Assembly (NCBI GenBank): GCA_031835245.1
Contig: JAVKOQ010000181.1
Location: forward strand, 44,612-108,611
DNA from: Balamuthia mandrillaris
Taxonomy: Eukaryota > Discosea > Longamoebia > Balamuthiidae
DNA: 64,000 bases
Reading direction: 5' to 3'
This document shows positions 44,412 through 54,857 of this stretch, one piece after another. The notes beneath the pieces were generated by a model. That model saw only the letters and a program-made list of their open reading frames with translations. It did no database searches and was not told where the DNA came from. The position numbers and the translations under genes are program-made. The first letter of the stretch is position 1, and each line of letters begins with the position of its first letter.

Positions 44412-44701
44412 AGAAGAGAAGAGAGAGAGAGGGAGCTACAAACCGGTTTTGTGGTGCTAGTCAAAAAGTCGACCAAGTCGTCCCCATAGGTCGTGTTGTA
44501 AAGCTTCCTCCAGAAATAGTACTGGGAGACCAACCGGTCGAGTGGCTCTCTCATCATGGTGACGTACATATAAGGCCTCTCTGCTGTTATTTCGTGGATG
44601 CCATGCACGTAATGCCCGATGATCACCCGCGCTGGCTGCATTATGTCCTGTAGCACGTTGTTATGGAAGCAGAGAGGGAAGGAGGGAGGGAGGGAGGGAG
44701 G

Positions 44702-44764
<63 letters not shown>

Positions 44765-45371
44765 ATGAAGAAAGAGCGGGGAGGAAACCAACTCTAGCTC
44801 TAACTAACTCCCTCGGAGATAGGGAGTGCGAGTCGTTGAAGGCTAAATCAAAGCCACCCAACCGCCAGGGAAACCTCAGGTTAATTGCCTTAACGCCCTC
44901 GTTCTTCCTGATAAAGTTCCACATGGAACTACCTCCGCATTTCTCAATATGGAGGAAATAGATGGCAGTATCGTCTTTGGCAATGGTGGCAGCATCCTCC
45001 TATAGTAAGTGCCCCACACAAACAAACCTCAGTACAAAAACATCGTGGCAATCCATTGAAAGTTGACGCACGTTGGCGGAACGAAGCCTAGAGCCTGCAA
45101 AGCTCTCCAGTGTTGCTGCGTTGCACTCTGCAATCATCGCTTCCGCTTTGACCCGGAAGCAAACGTCAGGCAATGAATTTTCGTCCACTTGGTCACATCC
45201 CAACGATTCGATAAAGGCTTGCTGGTTGTTGCGAGGCAGCCAGTCTTCCTCTTCCTCGTCCCTACTGAGTAAAGAATTGAACAAAAAGGAGAAACTTGCG
45301 CAAACAACAATGGCCACGAATAGCCACAAGAGATACGACCGCCGCATGGACTGCCCGTTCTCTTCTACCAT
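43660..45371 (-). CDS. Type II membrane carbohydrate sulfotransferase, copy A
   Basis: Five exons, the first at 45371-45072, the last ending at 43660; about 395 residues. A short cytosolic tail with RR is followed by one TM helix (LLWLFVAIVVCASFSFLF), typical of Golgi enzymes. The lumenal domain has the PAPS 5'-phosphosulfate loop in YFLHIEKCGGSSMWNF and the 3'-phosphate site in VTMMREPLDRLVSQYYFW. These are the two hallmarks of Golgi sulfotransferases (Sulfotransfer_2-type, near heparan 2-O and 6-O enzymes). Further conserved segments shared with copy B are VIIGHYVHGIH, LMTRVLCGREAY and LTYRHMYCAMQ. The C-terminus is Pro/Lys-rich. The acceptor glycan is unknown. It is a tandem paralogue of the next gene, with introns at the same places. 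Confidence 0.82.
44015..44061 (-). repeat. (CT)n on the sense strand of sulfotransferase A intron 4
   Basis: A GA run on the plus strand in the last intron of copy A. Confidence 0.9.
44378..44432 (-). repeat. (CT)n on the sense strand of sulfotransferase A intron 3
   Basis: GA runs with small interruptions on the plus strand, between the third and fourth coding exons of copy A. Confidence 0.9.
44676..44760 (-). repeat. (CCCT)n(CT)n on the sense strand of sulfotransferase A intron 2
   Basis: GGAG tetramers followed by a long GA run on the plus strand. The intron is the positional equivalent of the one that holds the GAA/CAA tract in copy B. Confidence 0.95.
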
Positions 45372-45424
45372 GGGAACAAAAGAGTCGCTTCCTTTTTGTT
45401 CCTATTGTTTCGAACGGACTCCGA

Positions 45425-45432
45425 TGACGTCA
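45425..45432. promoter_or_regulatory. Perfect TGACGTCA palindrome upstream of sulfotransferase A
   Basis: The CRE/ATF-type octamer lies 54 bp upstream of the start codon at 45371 (minus strand). Function is inferred from position only. Confidence 0.35.
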
Positions 45433-45602
45433 CTGTATCCATAAGAAAAAGACAACCAAGATCGTGGGGGAAAGAAGGGAGGAAGACCACCCTTGATTTT
45501 TTTAAAAAAAAAAAGCTCTCTAACTCGCTTCAAAACACAACAATCAGCTTACTCCTAAAGTTGAGAGAAATGCAAGGTCAATGCGATGAATCCGGTTTTT
45601 TT

Positions 45603-46792
45603 TTAAAAAAAAGGCTTACAAACCTCTGCTTCCGGTCCGATCTGAGGAGGACGAGGTGGCGCCACGAACGGTATAACCTTCTTCTCTGGCACTCTCACCC
45701 CTTTCAGCTTGGCTAGAAGAGCCTCATCAGAAGGCAGCGCGAGGGTCCTCGATGTATCATAAAACCGTTGTTTTTGCAGCTCCCACATGCAGTTGCCCAA
45801 GCGATACAAGTAATTGTCATACTTTGTCAATGGTTTTGCTGCTTCCAGTACCTCTTGCGGTTGTTTCTTGCCCTCTTCCTGGTGTTTGCCTTTGATTGGC
45901 ATTGCACATGACGTAAAAGTTGGTTAGACTGCATGTCACGTTAAAACGGGCAAAGGCTACAGAGGAAGAAAGCGATACCATTGTTCAGAGTAGGGCGCTC
46001 AGCTACTTGAGTGGCATAAGGCCAGTTGAATGTGGTACGAAGGATCTGAATGGACATGTCGTATCTGTCCGTGAATAAAACTACTGAGTAGTTTCGCAGG
46101 TTTTGCATGGCACAGTACATGTGACGATAAGTAAGTTTATCGCGAGGGGTTTCGTAGGCCTCCCTTCCACAAAGTACCCTTGTCATCAAGTTATCTTTAT
46201 GTGCTGCTTGCTAGATATTGCGAAAACAAACAATGAGACATGTTGATTCAACAATAAATAAACGTGGAAGCATCATCAGAAAGGCAACCAACCGGTTTTG
46301 TGGTGTTGGTCAAAAAGTCGACCAAGTTGTCTCCATAGGTTTTGTCGTAAAGCTTCTTCCAAAAGTAATACTGAGAGACCAACCGGTCGAGTGGTTCTCT
46401 CATCATGGTGACGTACATGTAAGGTCGCTCTGGCGTTATATCATGGATGCCATGCACGTAATGTCCGATGATCACCCGCGCTGGTAGCATTAGCTCCTGC
46501 AACATTAGAAGTGATAAGTAACTAGTAAGAGGAAGAATAACAGAAGAAGAAGAAGAAGAAGAAGAAGAAGAAGAAGAAGAAGAAGAAGAAGAAGAAGAAG
46601 AAGAAGAAGAAGAAGAAGAAGAAGAAGAACAAGAACAAGAACAAGAACAAGAAGAAGAAGAAGAAGAACAAGAACAAGAACAAGAACAAGAACAAGAAGA
46701 AGAACAAGAACAAGAACAAGAACAAGAACAAGAACAAGAACAAGAACAAGAACAAGAACAAGAACAAGAACAACAACAACAACAACAACAAG

Positions 46793-46827
<35 letters not shown>

Positions 46828-47528
46828 GAACAACAACAAGAACAACAACAAGAACAACAACAAGAACAACAACAACAACAAACAACAAGAAGAAGAAGAA
46901 CTAGAACTAGAACGACAACAAGAAGCAGAGGCATACCCTGGCTCGTTCCAATTCCTCCTCAGTGAGGGAGTGAGCGTCATGAAAGCCTAGATCAAAGCCT
47001 CCGAGCTGCCATGGAAAGCGTGTGTTCATGGCTTTAATACCCTCGTTCTTTTTGAGAAAGTTCCACATGGAGCTTCCGCCGCACTTTTCAATGTGCAAGA
47101 AGTAGATGGCGAGGTCGTCGTCCTCAACCTTTCGTCCATTTTCCTGTGAAGCATAACGGGTCAGTTGTGCAGACAGAAGAAAGGAAGGAGAGGAAGGGTC
47201 TAGAAACCGTTGCAAAACGCAATGACGCTCCCCCAAACGTCTCGAGAGTGGAATCTTGACACTCCTGGATCATCTGATCGGCCTTGAAGCGGTAGCAAAT
47301 GTCGGGCCAGTTGTCTTCATCCCCTGGAGCGCAGCCAAAGACCTGAAGTCTGCGCTGTGTCTCTGCTCGTTGGGCGTTCATCTGACTCTTTTTTAGGAGG
47401 TCCTCCGTCACTCCGGGTCGCGTGAACCCAAACATGTTGGAGAGAAAAACGCACGCGCCCAGCGCCATCGCGAGCCACTGGACCCATCGTAACTTCCCCC
47501 TAGCTTCTCCTTGGCCGTACTTTCTCAT
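45603..47528 (-). CDS. Type II membrane carbohydrate sulfotransferase, copy B
   Basis: Five exons ending at 45603 give about 405 residues. The start is the ATG at 47528, the first in the frame; it is followed by a short basic tail and a TM helix (WLAMALGACVFLSNMFGF). The catalytic signatures are the same as in copy A: YFLHIEKCGGSSMWNF, VTMMREPLDRLVSQYYFW and LMTRVLCGREAY. Much of the lumenal domain is identical to A, and all four introns are at matching positions and phases. Intron 2 holds a long GAA/CAA tract. The C-terminus is uncertain: read straight through it ends EAEVCKPFF, but a donor at GAG/GTTTGT could splice to a short exon with an immediate stop. It was probably made by tandem duplication with A. 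Golgi location is inferred. Confidence 0.8.
46538..46902 (-). repeat. (TTC/TTG)n compound microsatellite in sulfotransferase B intron 2
   Basis: On the plus strand GAA units with interspersed CAA, then mostly CAA with GAA. On the sense strand this is CTT/GTT, the same mixture found in two other genes of the window. Confidence 0.95.
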
Positions 47529-48058
47529 CGTCCCTCTTATCTGTGCGCTAGCAGCAGCAGGCAAGCCACGTCCTCAACTATTATTTTCTTCTCTTTTCTT
47601 CTTTTATTTTCGTTTCAAACAAAAAAAAAATGAATGGAGTGACATGCACGCCAAATTGAATCATGAAAGGCAATTAATTTGTTCGGGTAATATGGTTCCC
47701 ATAATGGAATGTTTAGGCGAATTATGATCGATCTGAGATAATCTAGGGGAAACTGACGGAAAAATCCCACCACTCAAAAAACAAACAAACAGGACACGAA
47801 AAAGAAAAGGAAGGAAAAAGGTAGGAGGAGGAGCGAAAGCGAGGCTGCCCCCCAGCACACGAGGAACACAGCAGCTCTCCCCACGATACACAGACCCACG
47901 CAAGGAACGAAAGTTACCAGAAAAGCTGGTGAAGCTCCTCTGCTGCCTGAGTTAAACAGTTCTTGAGGTTTTTTTTCGATACCCCTCATTTCTTCTTAGT
48001 TCTACGGTTCAACGGGAGGTGGAGTTGCTGCCACCTGAGATTAGAAAACATCACAACC
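47529..48058. promoter_or_regulatory. Shared upstream region of sulfotransferase B and CDC50
   Basis: A 530-bp gap between divergent starts. It has an A run near 47620 and A-rich stretches near 47780-47820. I saw no gene, GTCGAC or TGACGTCA in it. Confidence 0.4.
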
Positions 48059-49655
48059 ATGAATGCTCTCTCGAATGTGCTCAACTACTTTCGTTGCTGC
48101 TGTTGCGCAAAGCCAAGCGCCAGCTCTATCAACAAATCTAAACGGCCCTCAAGTACGTACTTTCATTCTTCATCCCCTTTTATGTCCCCTTTTTTTTTTC
48201 CTTGCTATTCCTCATCCTCGTCCTCTCGTGCTCCACCACCTTTAGACAGCGCTTTCAAACAACAAAGGCTAAGAGCATGCCAACCAATCCTTACCCCCAT
48301 GCCCGTCATCACAACCTTCTTTTTGCTGGGTCTCATATTTATTCCTATTGGCATCGTCATGCTCGTGACCTCTGCTCAGGTTTGTGGTTCTTTTCTTTTT
48401 TGTTATTTTTCAATCCTCCTTCCCCCCTTGCTACTTGTTTTTGTTGTTGGTTGTTACTATGGTGCCTGTTTCAACACGCTCAATCTCGTTTGTTTAGATA
48501 GTGGAGGTGGAAGTAAGGTACGACAACAAATGTCGCAGCCAAAACGGAACCGTCTGTACGGTGACTTTGCACGTTGATGAGAAGATGGAGGAACCTGTTT
48601 ATCTCTACTACAAGCTCTCCAACTACTACCAAAACCACCGCAAGTACGTGCGCTCCAGGAATGATGCCCAGCTGAGAGGCGAAAAAGTGACCAGTTACTC
48701 TGCCCTGGAGGTACGTTCCTCTGCTGCAGTTTTTTTTTTGTTCTCCACCACTTTCGCTACCTTTAAGGCTCACTTTCGTTCCTTTTTCTCCCAAAAATAC
48801 TACCAGAACTGTGATCCTATAAAGTCTGTTAACGGATCGCATAACTCACAAAACTTCTACTTGCCTTGCGGTTTGATTGCTCATAGCATCTTCAATGGTG
48901 TGTTGAAGACACCCTCTTCTTACCTTGGTTGTTATTAATTAGCATTGCTGATATTTTAAACGTTGCTACTTTCAAAAGATACGTTCGTATTGAAGGCTCC
49001 CAACGGCGATGTTGTTCCCCTTCGTAAAGAGGGCATTGCCTGGCAATCCGATCTCGACCATAAGTTCTTCAACCCGCCGGCCGATGCTCCGGGCGTTCGG
49101 ATTATCCCCGACTTTACCGACGAGGACTTTGTTGTTTGGATGCGTACTGCTGCCCTCCCCACCTTTAAGAAACTTCACAGGATCATCGACGATGACCTGC
49201 CCGCTGGCGACTACACTGTTGAAATCCAAGACAGTACCGTTTTCCTCACAGTTTCTCTGAGTTTTTTTCTTTTCGTTTGTTACTTTCATGCTTGTCTTTT
49301 CATTCCTGTCTATTCTTTCTTTTCTTCTTGCTTGCCTTTTGCTTTCACTGACTTTTGTGCATCGAATAGACTACCCAGTGGATGAGTTTGATGGCGAAAA
49401 ACATGTTGTGCTGACCACCATTTCATGGATGGGCGGCAAGAACAACTTTTTGGGAGTGGCTTACACCACTGTTGGCAGTATTTGTGTGCTGTTAGGAGTT
49501 GCCTTTGGTCTGCGACACTTTATTGCTCCTCGGTATACACTCTCGCCTACTCTCACTTTCTTTGCTGTTTGTCCTTTTTTTCCTACCCTCCTTTCTGACA
49601 ATCATCACTCTGCAGCAAACTGGGTGACATCTCATACTTGGATTGGAACAGATGA
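48059..49655 (+). CDS. CDC50/LEM3 family beta subunit of a P4-ATPase lipid flippase
   Basis: Seven exons (48059-48152, 48246-48379, 48498-48710, 48807-48897, 48979-49233, 49370-49532, 49616-49655) encode 329 residues. A Cys-rich cytosolic start (RCCCCAK) may be palmitoylated. [14 protein letters not shown] precedes TM1 ([17 protein letters not shown]). The exoplasmic domain has the family signatures [34 protein letters not shown] and the paired cysteines that form disulfides. The late segment is [17 protein letters not shown], followed by TM2 ([15 protein letters not shown]) and a short tail [13 protein letters not shown]50 proteins chaperone P4-ATPases from the ER and are needed for phospholipid flipping. 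Introns are short and contain no long repeats. Confidence 0.95.
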
Positions 49656-49888
49656 AAGTGAGAGGGGCTAGAGAGAGTTAAAGATTTGCTCCCTTTTCTT
49701 TTATTTTTTTAAAAAAACCCCCACAACCAGTTATCATTTGCACTCGCGGCGCCCTGTTTGTACAGACATAATTGTGCTTTTCTGCTCCTTCCATCCTTTC
49801 CCTTCTTCTTCATCTTTTGCAATTCACGATGTTTCTTTTTGGTTGCATGAGTTAAGTGTAACTTGCTAAAGACTCGTTTGCTTGAGGT

Positions 49889-50392
49889 TTATGCAAATGA
49901 CTTGGGTTGAATGTGAGAAGGGGCCAACCACAACCAGTACACCCGCAGAGGGGCGTAAAGGATGGGGAAGAGGGCAGACAAGGCAAAGGACCAGAGGTTC
50001 CACTGGCCGTGCCTCTCCACGAACACGTAAAAAGCCAGCAGGTAGAGCACGTCGGCGATCAGCCAGGCCTCCACCATGGGTCGCAGCATTCGTCCCCAAC
50101 AGCGGGTCTCCACCCACCCCATCAGCACCACCAGAGCGCCGAACCAGGGGACCACGTCGGCGGCCACCGCCGCTCCCACCACCTGCGGAGAGACGGCGTA
50201 GAGGGAGAGCACCAGCTGAGGGAAGAGCATCAGGATGGGGCCGGTGATCAGCATGGCGATGCCTTCGAAGAGGTGTATCCAGTGGATGATTTTGAGCGAG
50301 GCGGGCCGCTCACCCTGCCTTGCTTTACCGCCCCTGGCGGGAGCGGAACCCTTGGTGGCGGCCACTGCTGCTGCTGCCCTGCTGTTCCTCAT
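49889..50392 (-). CDS. Small four-helix membrane protein of unknown function
   Basis: One exon, 168 residues. The start was set at the ATG at 50392, since the frame has no ATG with better context upstream. The first 30 residues are basic and Ala-rich. About four hydrophobic helices follow: IHLFEGIAMLITGPILMLF, VVPWFGALVVLMGWV, AWLIADVLYLLAFYVFV and LSALFPILYAPLRVYWLWL. Polar residues at helix ends (Glu, Arg, His) are spread as in small scaffold or transporter-like proteins. I do not recognise the family. It lies in a 161-bp divergent pair with the coiled-coil gene and faces the CDC50 3' end. Codon use is like the neighbours. Confidence 0.65.
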   Translation of the reverse strand: MRNSRAAAAVAATKGSAPARGGKARQGERPASLKIIHWIHLFEGIAMLITGPILMLFPQLVLSLYAVSPQVVGAAVAADVVPWFGALVVLMGWVETRCWGRMLRPMVEAWLIADVLYLLAFYVFVERHGQWNLWSFALSALFPILYAPLRVYWLWLAPSHIQPKSFA

Positions 50393-50553
50393 CTTGCCAG
50401 CTTTTTTTTTTTTATTGCGGCCCTCCCTCAGCAAATATATTTGGTGCAGCAGAACAGGAGCAATTTGGGGGGGTGCCACAACAAAAGTGACCGTTGCAAC
50501 AAGAAGAAGAACAGGAAGAAGAAGAAGAAGAAAGGGGAGAACAAGAAACACCA

Positions 50554-51256
50554 ATGGAGGCTGCCCGATGGGACCGGCGGGGTCCCTATGATGGAGCTGA
50601 AGCGGAAGCAGAACAGACCAACACTGAGATGGAACACAAAATAAAAAGCGAGCTGGAGAGGATAGGCGCTCAAGTGGAGGCACCGCTTACCAACGACCCT
50701 TTTCTGTGGGAGAACTGCCTGCTTCGGTTGATCGTGTGTGCTGCTGTTCTCCCTTTACTCTATGCATCCCTCCTCTCCTTCTGATGCCTTTGTTTGTTGT
50801 TGTTTTTCAAAACGAGCAGACCATGTACAAAGAACTCGAAAAGGAAGAGCAGGACTGTAAAAGCCTACTCCAGGAGAGCTTCTCCTTGGCACCACCACCC
50901 TCGGAATTGACGGCGGAGGAGCTGATGCGGAAGAACGAGTTAGATAAACAACAGCTCATGTTTTGTAAGCAAGAGAACAAGCACCTCAAGCGAGACATCT
51001 TTCGGCTGGGCAAACGACGGCGCCAACTGGAAGCAGCACTCAACGCCGAGCATCGTAAAGTCCCTAACGCACCGCGCAGCTTGCCTGGTACCCTTCTTTC
51101 TCTCCACTCTCAACCGCAACAAGCGTTGACTAATGAGCGGGCATACCTCCAGAACTCCTGGCCTTCCTGCGAGAGCTGCAGCGGGAACTGCACGGGGCGC
51201 CCTCCCTGCGGTCCTGCTTTCGCGAAGATGATGATTTATCGGGTCGACCCGAATAG
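50554..51256 (+). CDS. Small coiled-coil protein of unknown function
   Basis: At least three exons, about 190 residues. Exon 1 begins MEAARWDRRGPYDGAEAEAE and runs to about 50732 (LLRLI). Exon 2 starts near 50818 (TMYKELEKEEQDCKSLLQES) and holds a helix with NKHLKRDIFRLGKRRRQLEA. Exon 3 starts after the acceptor near 51153 and ends ELLAFLRELQRELHGAPSLR, then an acidic tail with EDDD and a TAG at 51254. Heptad patterning is clear. The size and shape resemble subunits of kinetochore, BLOC or other small-helix complexes, but I recognise no family signature. The first donor is uncertain (GTGTGT after LLRLI). The stop codon region overlaps a GTCGAC palindrome that lies upstream of ALIX. Confidence 0.55.
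51243..51248. promoter_or_regulatory. GTCGAC palindrome upstream of ALIX
   Basis: GTCGAC lies 136 bp upstream of the ALIX start codon, inside the last codons of the coiled-coil gene, and is followed by GTCGTCATGAC, another inverted repeat. Confidence 0.35.
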
Positions 51257-51383
51257 TTTCAGGTCGTCATGACGTTTAGAAAAGAAAATTCTGGGTGAAA
51301 AAAAGAAAGCGTGGAGGAAGCGGCCCCCTCCTTGCTACCAATAATACTGTACACTGAGTTTTCGATAAGAGAGGAGCCTCGCC

Positions 51384-51752
51384 ATGCAGCCGTCCGTGCT
51401 TCCCACCTCTGAAATGTTATTTGTGCCTTACAAGACGTCGGATAAGGTCAACATGGTGAAGGCTTTGAAAAAGTACATGACCAAGCACTTCTCAGCGGAC
51501 CTCGTGGAGCAGCATAAGGAGGCGCTCGATCGATTACAAAGCACAAGGGAGAGTTTACGCTCTACCACAGAGAAAACTGAGCATGCCAAAGACTTATATT
51601 TATAGTAGGAACACCACCACCCAGAGGCTTTGCACTGCCTTTCCTTCTAACTTGAATTTTTCGTTGTACTAAGTTACTATGGGCTGTTGGGATGCTTGGA
51701 CAAGCGTTTTCCTATCAAAGACTCTGGAGAAGTACACTATTCCTCTTATCAA

Positions 51753-51784
<32 letters not shown>

Positions 51785-54700
51785 AGCTATAGCTCTTTTA
51801 CCATGCAACAAAGGTTCGCCTGCAGTTTGCTTGGTATGACGCTTTCAAACAGAAAAAGAACAGTACGAAGATGCGCTCCTCTTTTGTTACCCTCGCTACC
51901 CTACCTCCTTTTTATAATCCATTTGTCACTCATGTCTTGTTTTTTTTTTTTGTTTTCTCCAGCCCAAGCGAACCTCGAGTATGAGAAGGCATGTGTTCTG
52001 TTTAACATAGGGGCAGTCTACAGTCAAATAGCCCACATTCAAAATAGGAACACAGTGGAGGGCATCAAGAAGGCCTGTCACTACTTCCAACTATCTGCTG
52101 GCTGCTTCGAGAAGTTGAGAGAGAACCTTCAGAAGTATCCGCTGCAGCCTTCCACTCCCGACCTTACCGATGAATTTTTGCACATGATTGTAACGTTGCT
52201 GCTGGCTCAAGCCCAGGAATGCTTTTGTGAGAAGGTTTGTTAGAGTACATTGGCATTCGCTCCTTCTCTCTCGTTCTATTTCATTGATGGTAACTATGAT
52301 GACAGGCTATCAAAGACAACATGAGTGCAACGATTGTGGCAATGGTGACACAACAAGCGGCTGATTTTTATGACAACGCCTATAACATGATGATTGGCGG
52401 CATCATTAAGGACAACCTAGACAAAAACTGGAGCAAATACGCTTATCTCAAGAGCATGTACTTCAAGTCTCTTAGCTGTCACCGGTCAGCTGAAGCGGCT
52501 CATACTAAGGACCAATATGGTTTGCAAGTTGGATATCTTCAACTTGCTCTGTCATGCCTCAACAACGAATCCGTTAAATCGCAGCTCAAAAAGAGCACCT
52601 CCGAGTTTCAATCATGGATGAATGCACTTATCACGGTATTATTACTCATTCTTCCTTCGTCTTCTCCGCTATCTCTCTTTTACTAATGATCCCACGATAC
52701 CAAAACAACAATTAAAGCTTGTGGAAAAGTCCTTTGTTGTAGCTGAGAAAGATAATGACTCAATTTATCACGAACGCGTGCCGAAGTTTACGGAAATACC
52801 TCCAGCCACTAAAAAAGCAATGGTACAACCCCTACCAATGCCTGACACCACCCTTGTTGGCGAAAGAGATCCCTTCCGCAGCCTAGTTCCTTTTGCTACC
52901 TTGCAAAGCGTTACTATTTACAACGTAAGCTATACCATTTGTGCCAGTGCTATTTCTATCCTAGTTGCTTTTGCTTGCTTCTAATTCCTTTTCTTTATGT
53001 TCGTTTCTTGCCTTGATAGGAAAAAAAGGCAGAACTGCTCCGAGACTCCATGCAACAAATCAACGAGCATAATGACATGGCGAAAGGGTACTTCTCCCCG
53101 TTTCTATATGAACCTCAGCCACAATTGCTCACACCAAACAATAATTCTAAGTTCTTTGAGCTCCATGAACTTGCCAGCAGCAATAGAGAGCTTAGAAACG
53201 CCTGAAGGCATTCCGGAGAGCTTACGTTTACAAATGGAAGTTGTACGCAAGGACGGCGGAGCCGATTATTTGAGCGAGCTTATGGAAACTTTGCAAAATC
53301 TCAGTGCAGAAGATCAACGTATCCTTACGGAGGCTATCAAATACCTCGATGAGGAGGAAGCAGAAGATACTGACGTACGAAGGCAATTTGGTGATCGCTG
53401 GGATCGGTCCGTATTATCTCTCTTTTCTTCATAAACGCTCTTAGATGTTACTGAATGGTTTCTTTTCAGCCCCCTATCTCACAACTTGGCCAAAAATTTG
53501 AGAGAAGACTCGGCCAAATATAAAAGCAATATGGAGCATGCTCTTAAGTCAGACGAAATCGTGCGCACCAAGTTCCTAAAGCACCGTGAGGCTATTGATA
53601 TACTTTGTAAACCAGAGGCAAGCACTCTCACGCTAACATTTTTTCTGTCGAAAAAATGTTTAAAAAAATAACGTTCTACAAACAGAAAGAGCTAGCAGCA
53701 ATGATGCCACCAGACAAAGAACCAAGCCAGCCTGCCAAGGAGGCTATTGCAGCGCTCAGGCAAAGTCTAGGTCACCTTGATAGTTGCATTGCCGAAAGAG
53801 GAGAACTTGAATCAGAGCTCAAAGCACTCGTTGAGGCGGTGCGTAGCGCCCAGCCCATATAGTTTATGTTGTAGGTTCCTAACCAAAGCATCCTTTTCCT
53901 GTAGGATGATATCGCGTCCGTACTACTGTCTTCGGACAAAGCTCCAGAACTCATTTATCAAGAAGAGCTGCGAAAGTATGAAGACATTCAGCGCCGGTTG
54001 CAGGCTAACTTTCAACAACAAAAGCAGCTCTTGGATAATATTAGCGTGAGTACCAACATTACCACTGCCACAATTGATGCCTTACCACAATCTCTCCCTT
54101 TTTTACAGAGTGAAAACGCGGCATTTGACGCAACCAAGGATTTGAACGAGCACTCTCGCAGACGAGAAGAGCTTGTCAGACACCTTTCTCTTGCCTACTC
54201 TGCCTTCAAGGAAACCAAGGCAAATCTACAAGAAGGGATCGAATTTTATACTAACTTCCAGGACCTACTCAAAAATCTAAGAACCAAGTGTAAAGACTTT
54301 GCCTGGGCAAGATCCTCTGAGAAACGGGACCTCCTCAAGTACGCAACTGATACTTTATACCCTGAAAATTCTTTTCTAACAATTTCTTTATGCTGGCTTT
54401 GTCCCGATTCTTACCAGTCGTATTCAAATGAGCGCAACTGGATTTAGTTTGCCACAGAGCCAATCTCAACATTCTTACTCCCCTCAACAGCAACAAACAC
54501 AACCGCCTGTGCAATCGCATCCACACCCACAGACAGGCTATTCCATGCCAGGCTCATGGCAACCACACATTGCACCTGTTTATGATCGTAATCCTGCCTC
54601 CTTTGGCGGAGGGTCTCTTCAACACCAGCAGGCTTATCAAGCATCTGCCCCCCATCCATACTCACCATACGCCTCGCCACAATCTGGTAAGTGCTCGATT

Positions 54701-54857
54701 TTGATTGTTCATTCTTCCTCTCCTTCCCTACCCTTTTCTTCCTAGTGGGATCCTAACCTGTAGTTGCTTGCATAACAAAGGTTATCATGGACAACCTCAA
54801 CAAGGCAGCCATTCGCCATCCTCCCCGTACTATGGCGGTAGCTATCAGCAACACTGA
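51384..54857 (+). CDS. ALIX/Bro1 ESCRT-associated protein
   Basis: Fourteen exons, beginning 51384-51604, 51674-51731 and 51814-51862, and ending at 54857; about 800 residues. The Bro1 domain has VPYKTSDKVNMVKALKKYM, YYGLLGCLDKRFP, YEKACVLFNIGAVYSQIA and NDSIYHERVPKF. The V domain follows with MNLPAAIESLETPEGIPES, YLDEEEAEDTDVRRQFGDRW, IDILCKPEKELAAMMPPDK and ANLQEGIEFYTNFQDLLKN. The C-terminus is a Pro/Gln/Tyr/Ser-rich tail (SPQQQQTQPPVQSHPHPQ), like that of ALIX. ALIX links ESCRT-I and ESCRT-III in multivesicular-body sorting, membrane repair and cytokinesis. The intron after ILCKPE uses a GC donor (GAG/GCAAGC); no GT site gives an open frame. Intron 2 has a CT run. Confidence 0.93.
51749..51783 (+). 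repeat. (CT)n in ALIX intron 2
   Basis: A CT run located between the second and third coding exons; pyrimidine on the sense strand. Confidence 0.9.

Noticed and set aside
20521-46320. Other GTCGAC sites at about 20530, 25016, 44466 and 46315 as promoter elements
   Set aside because: They lie deep inside coding exons and follow codon sequence, so they were not counted as upstream motifs.
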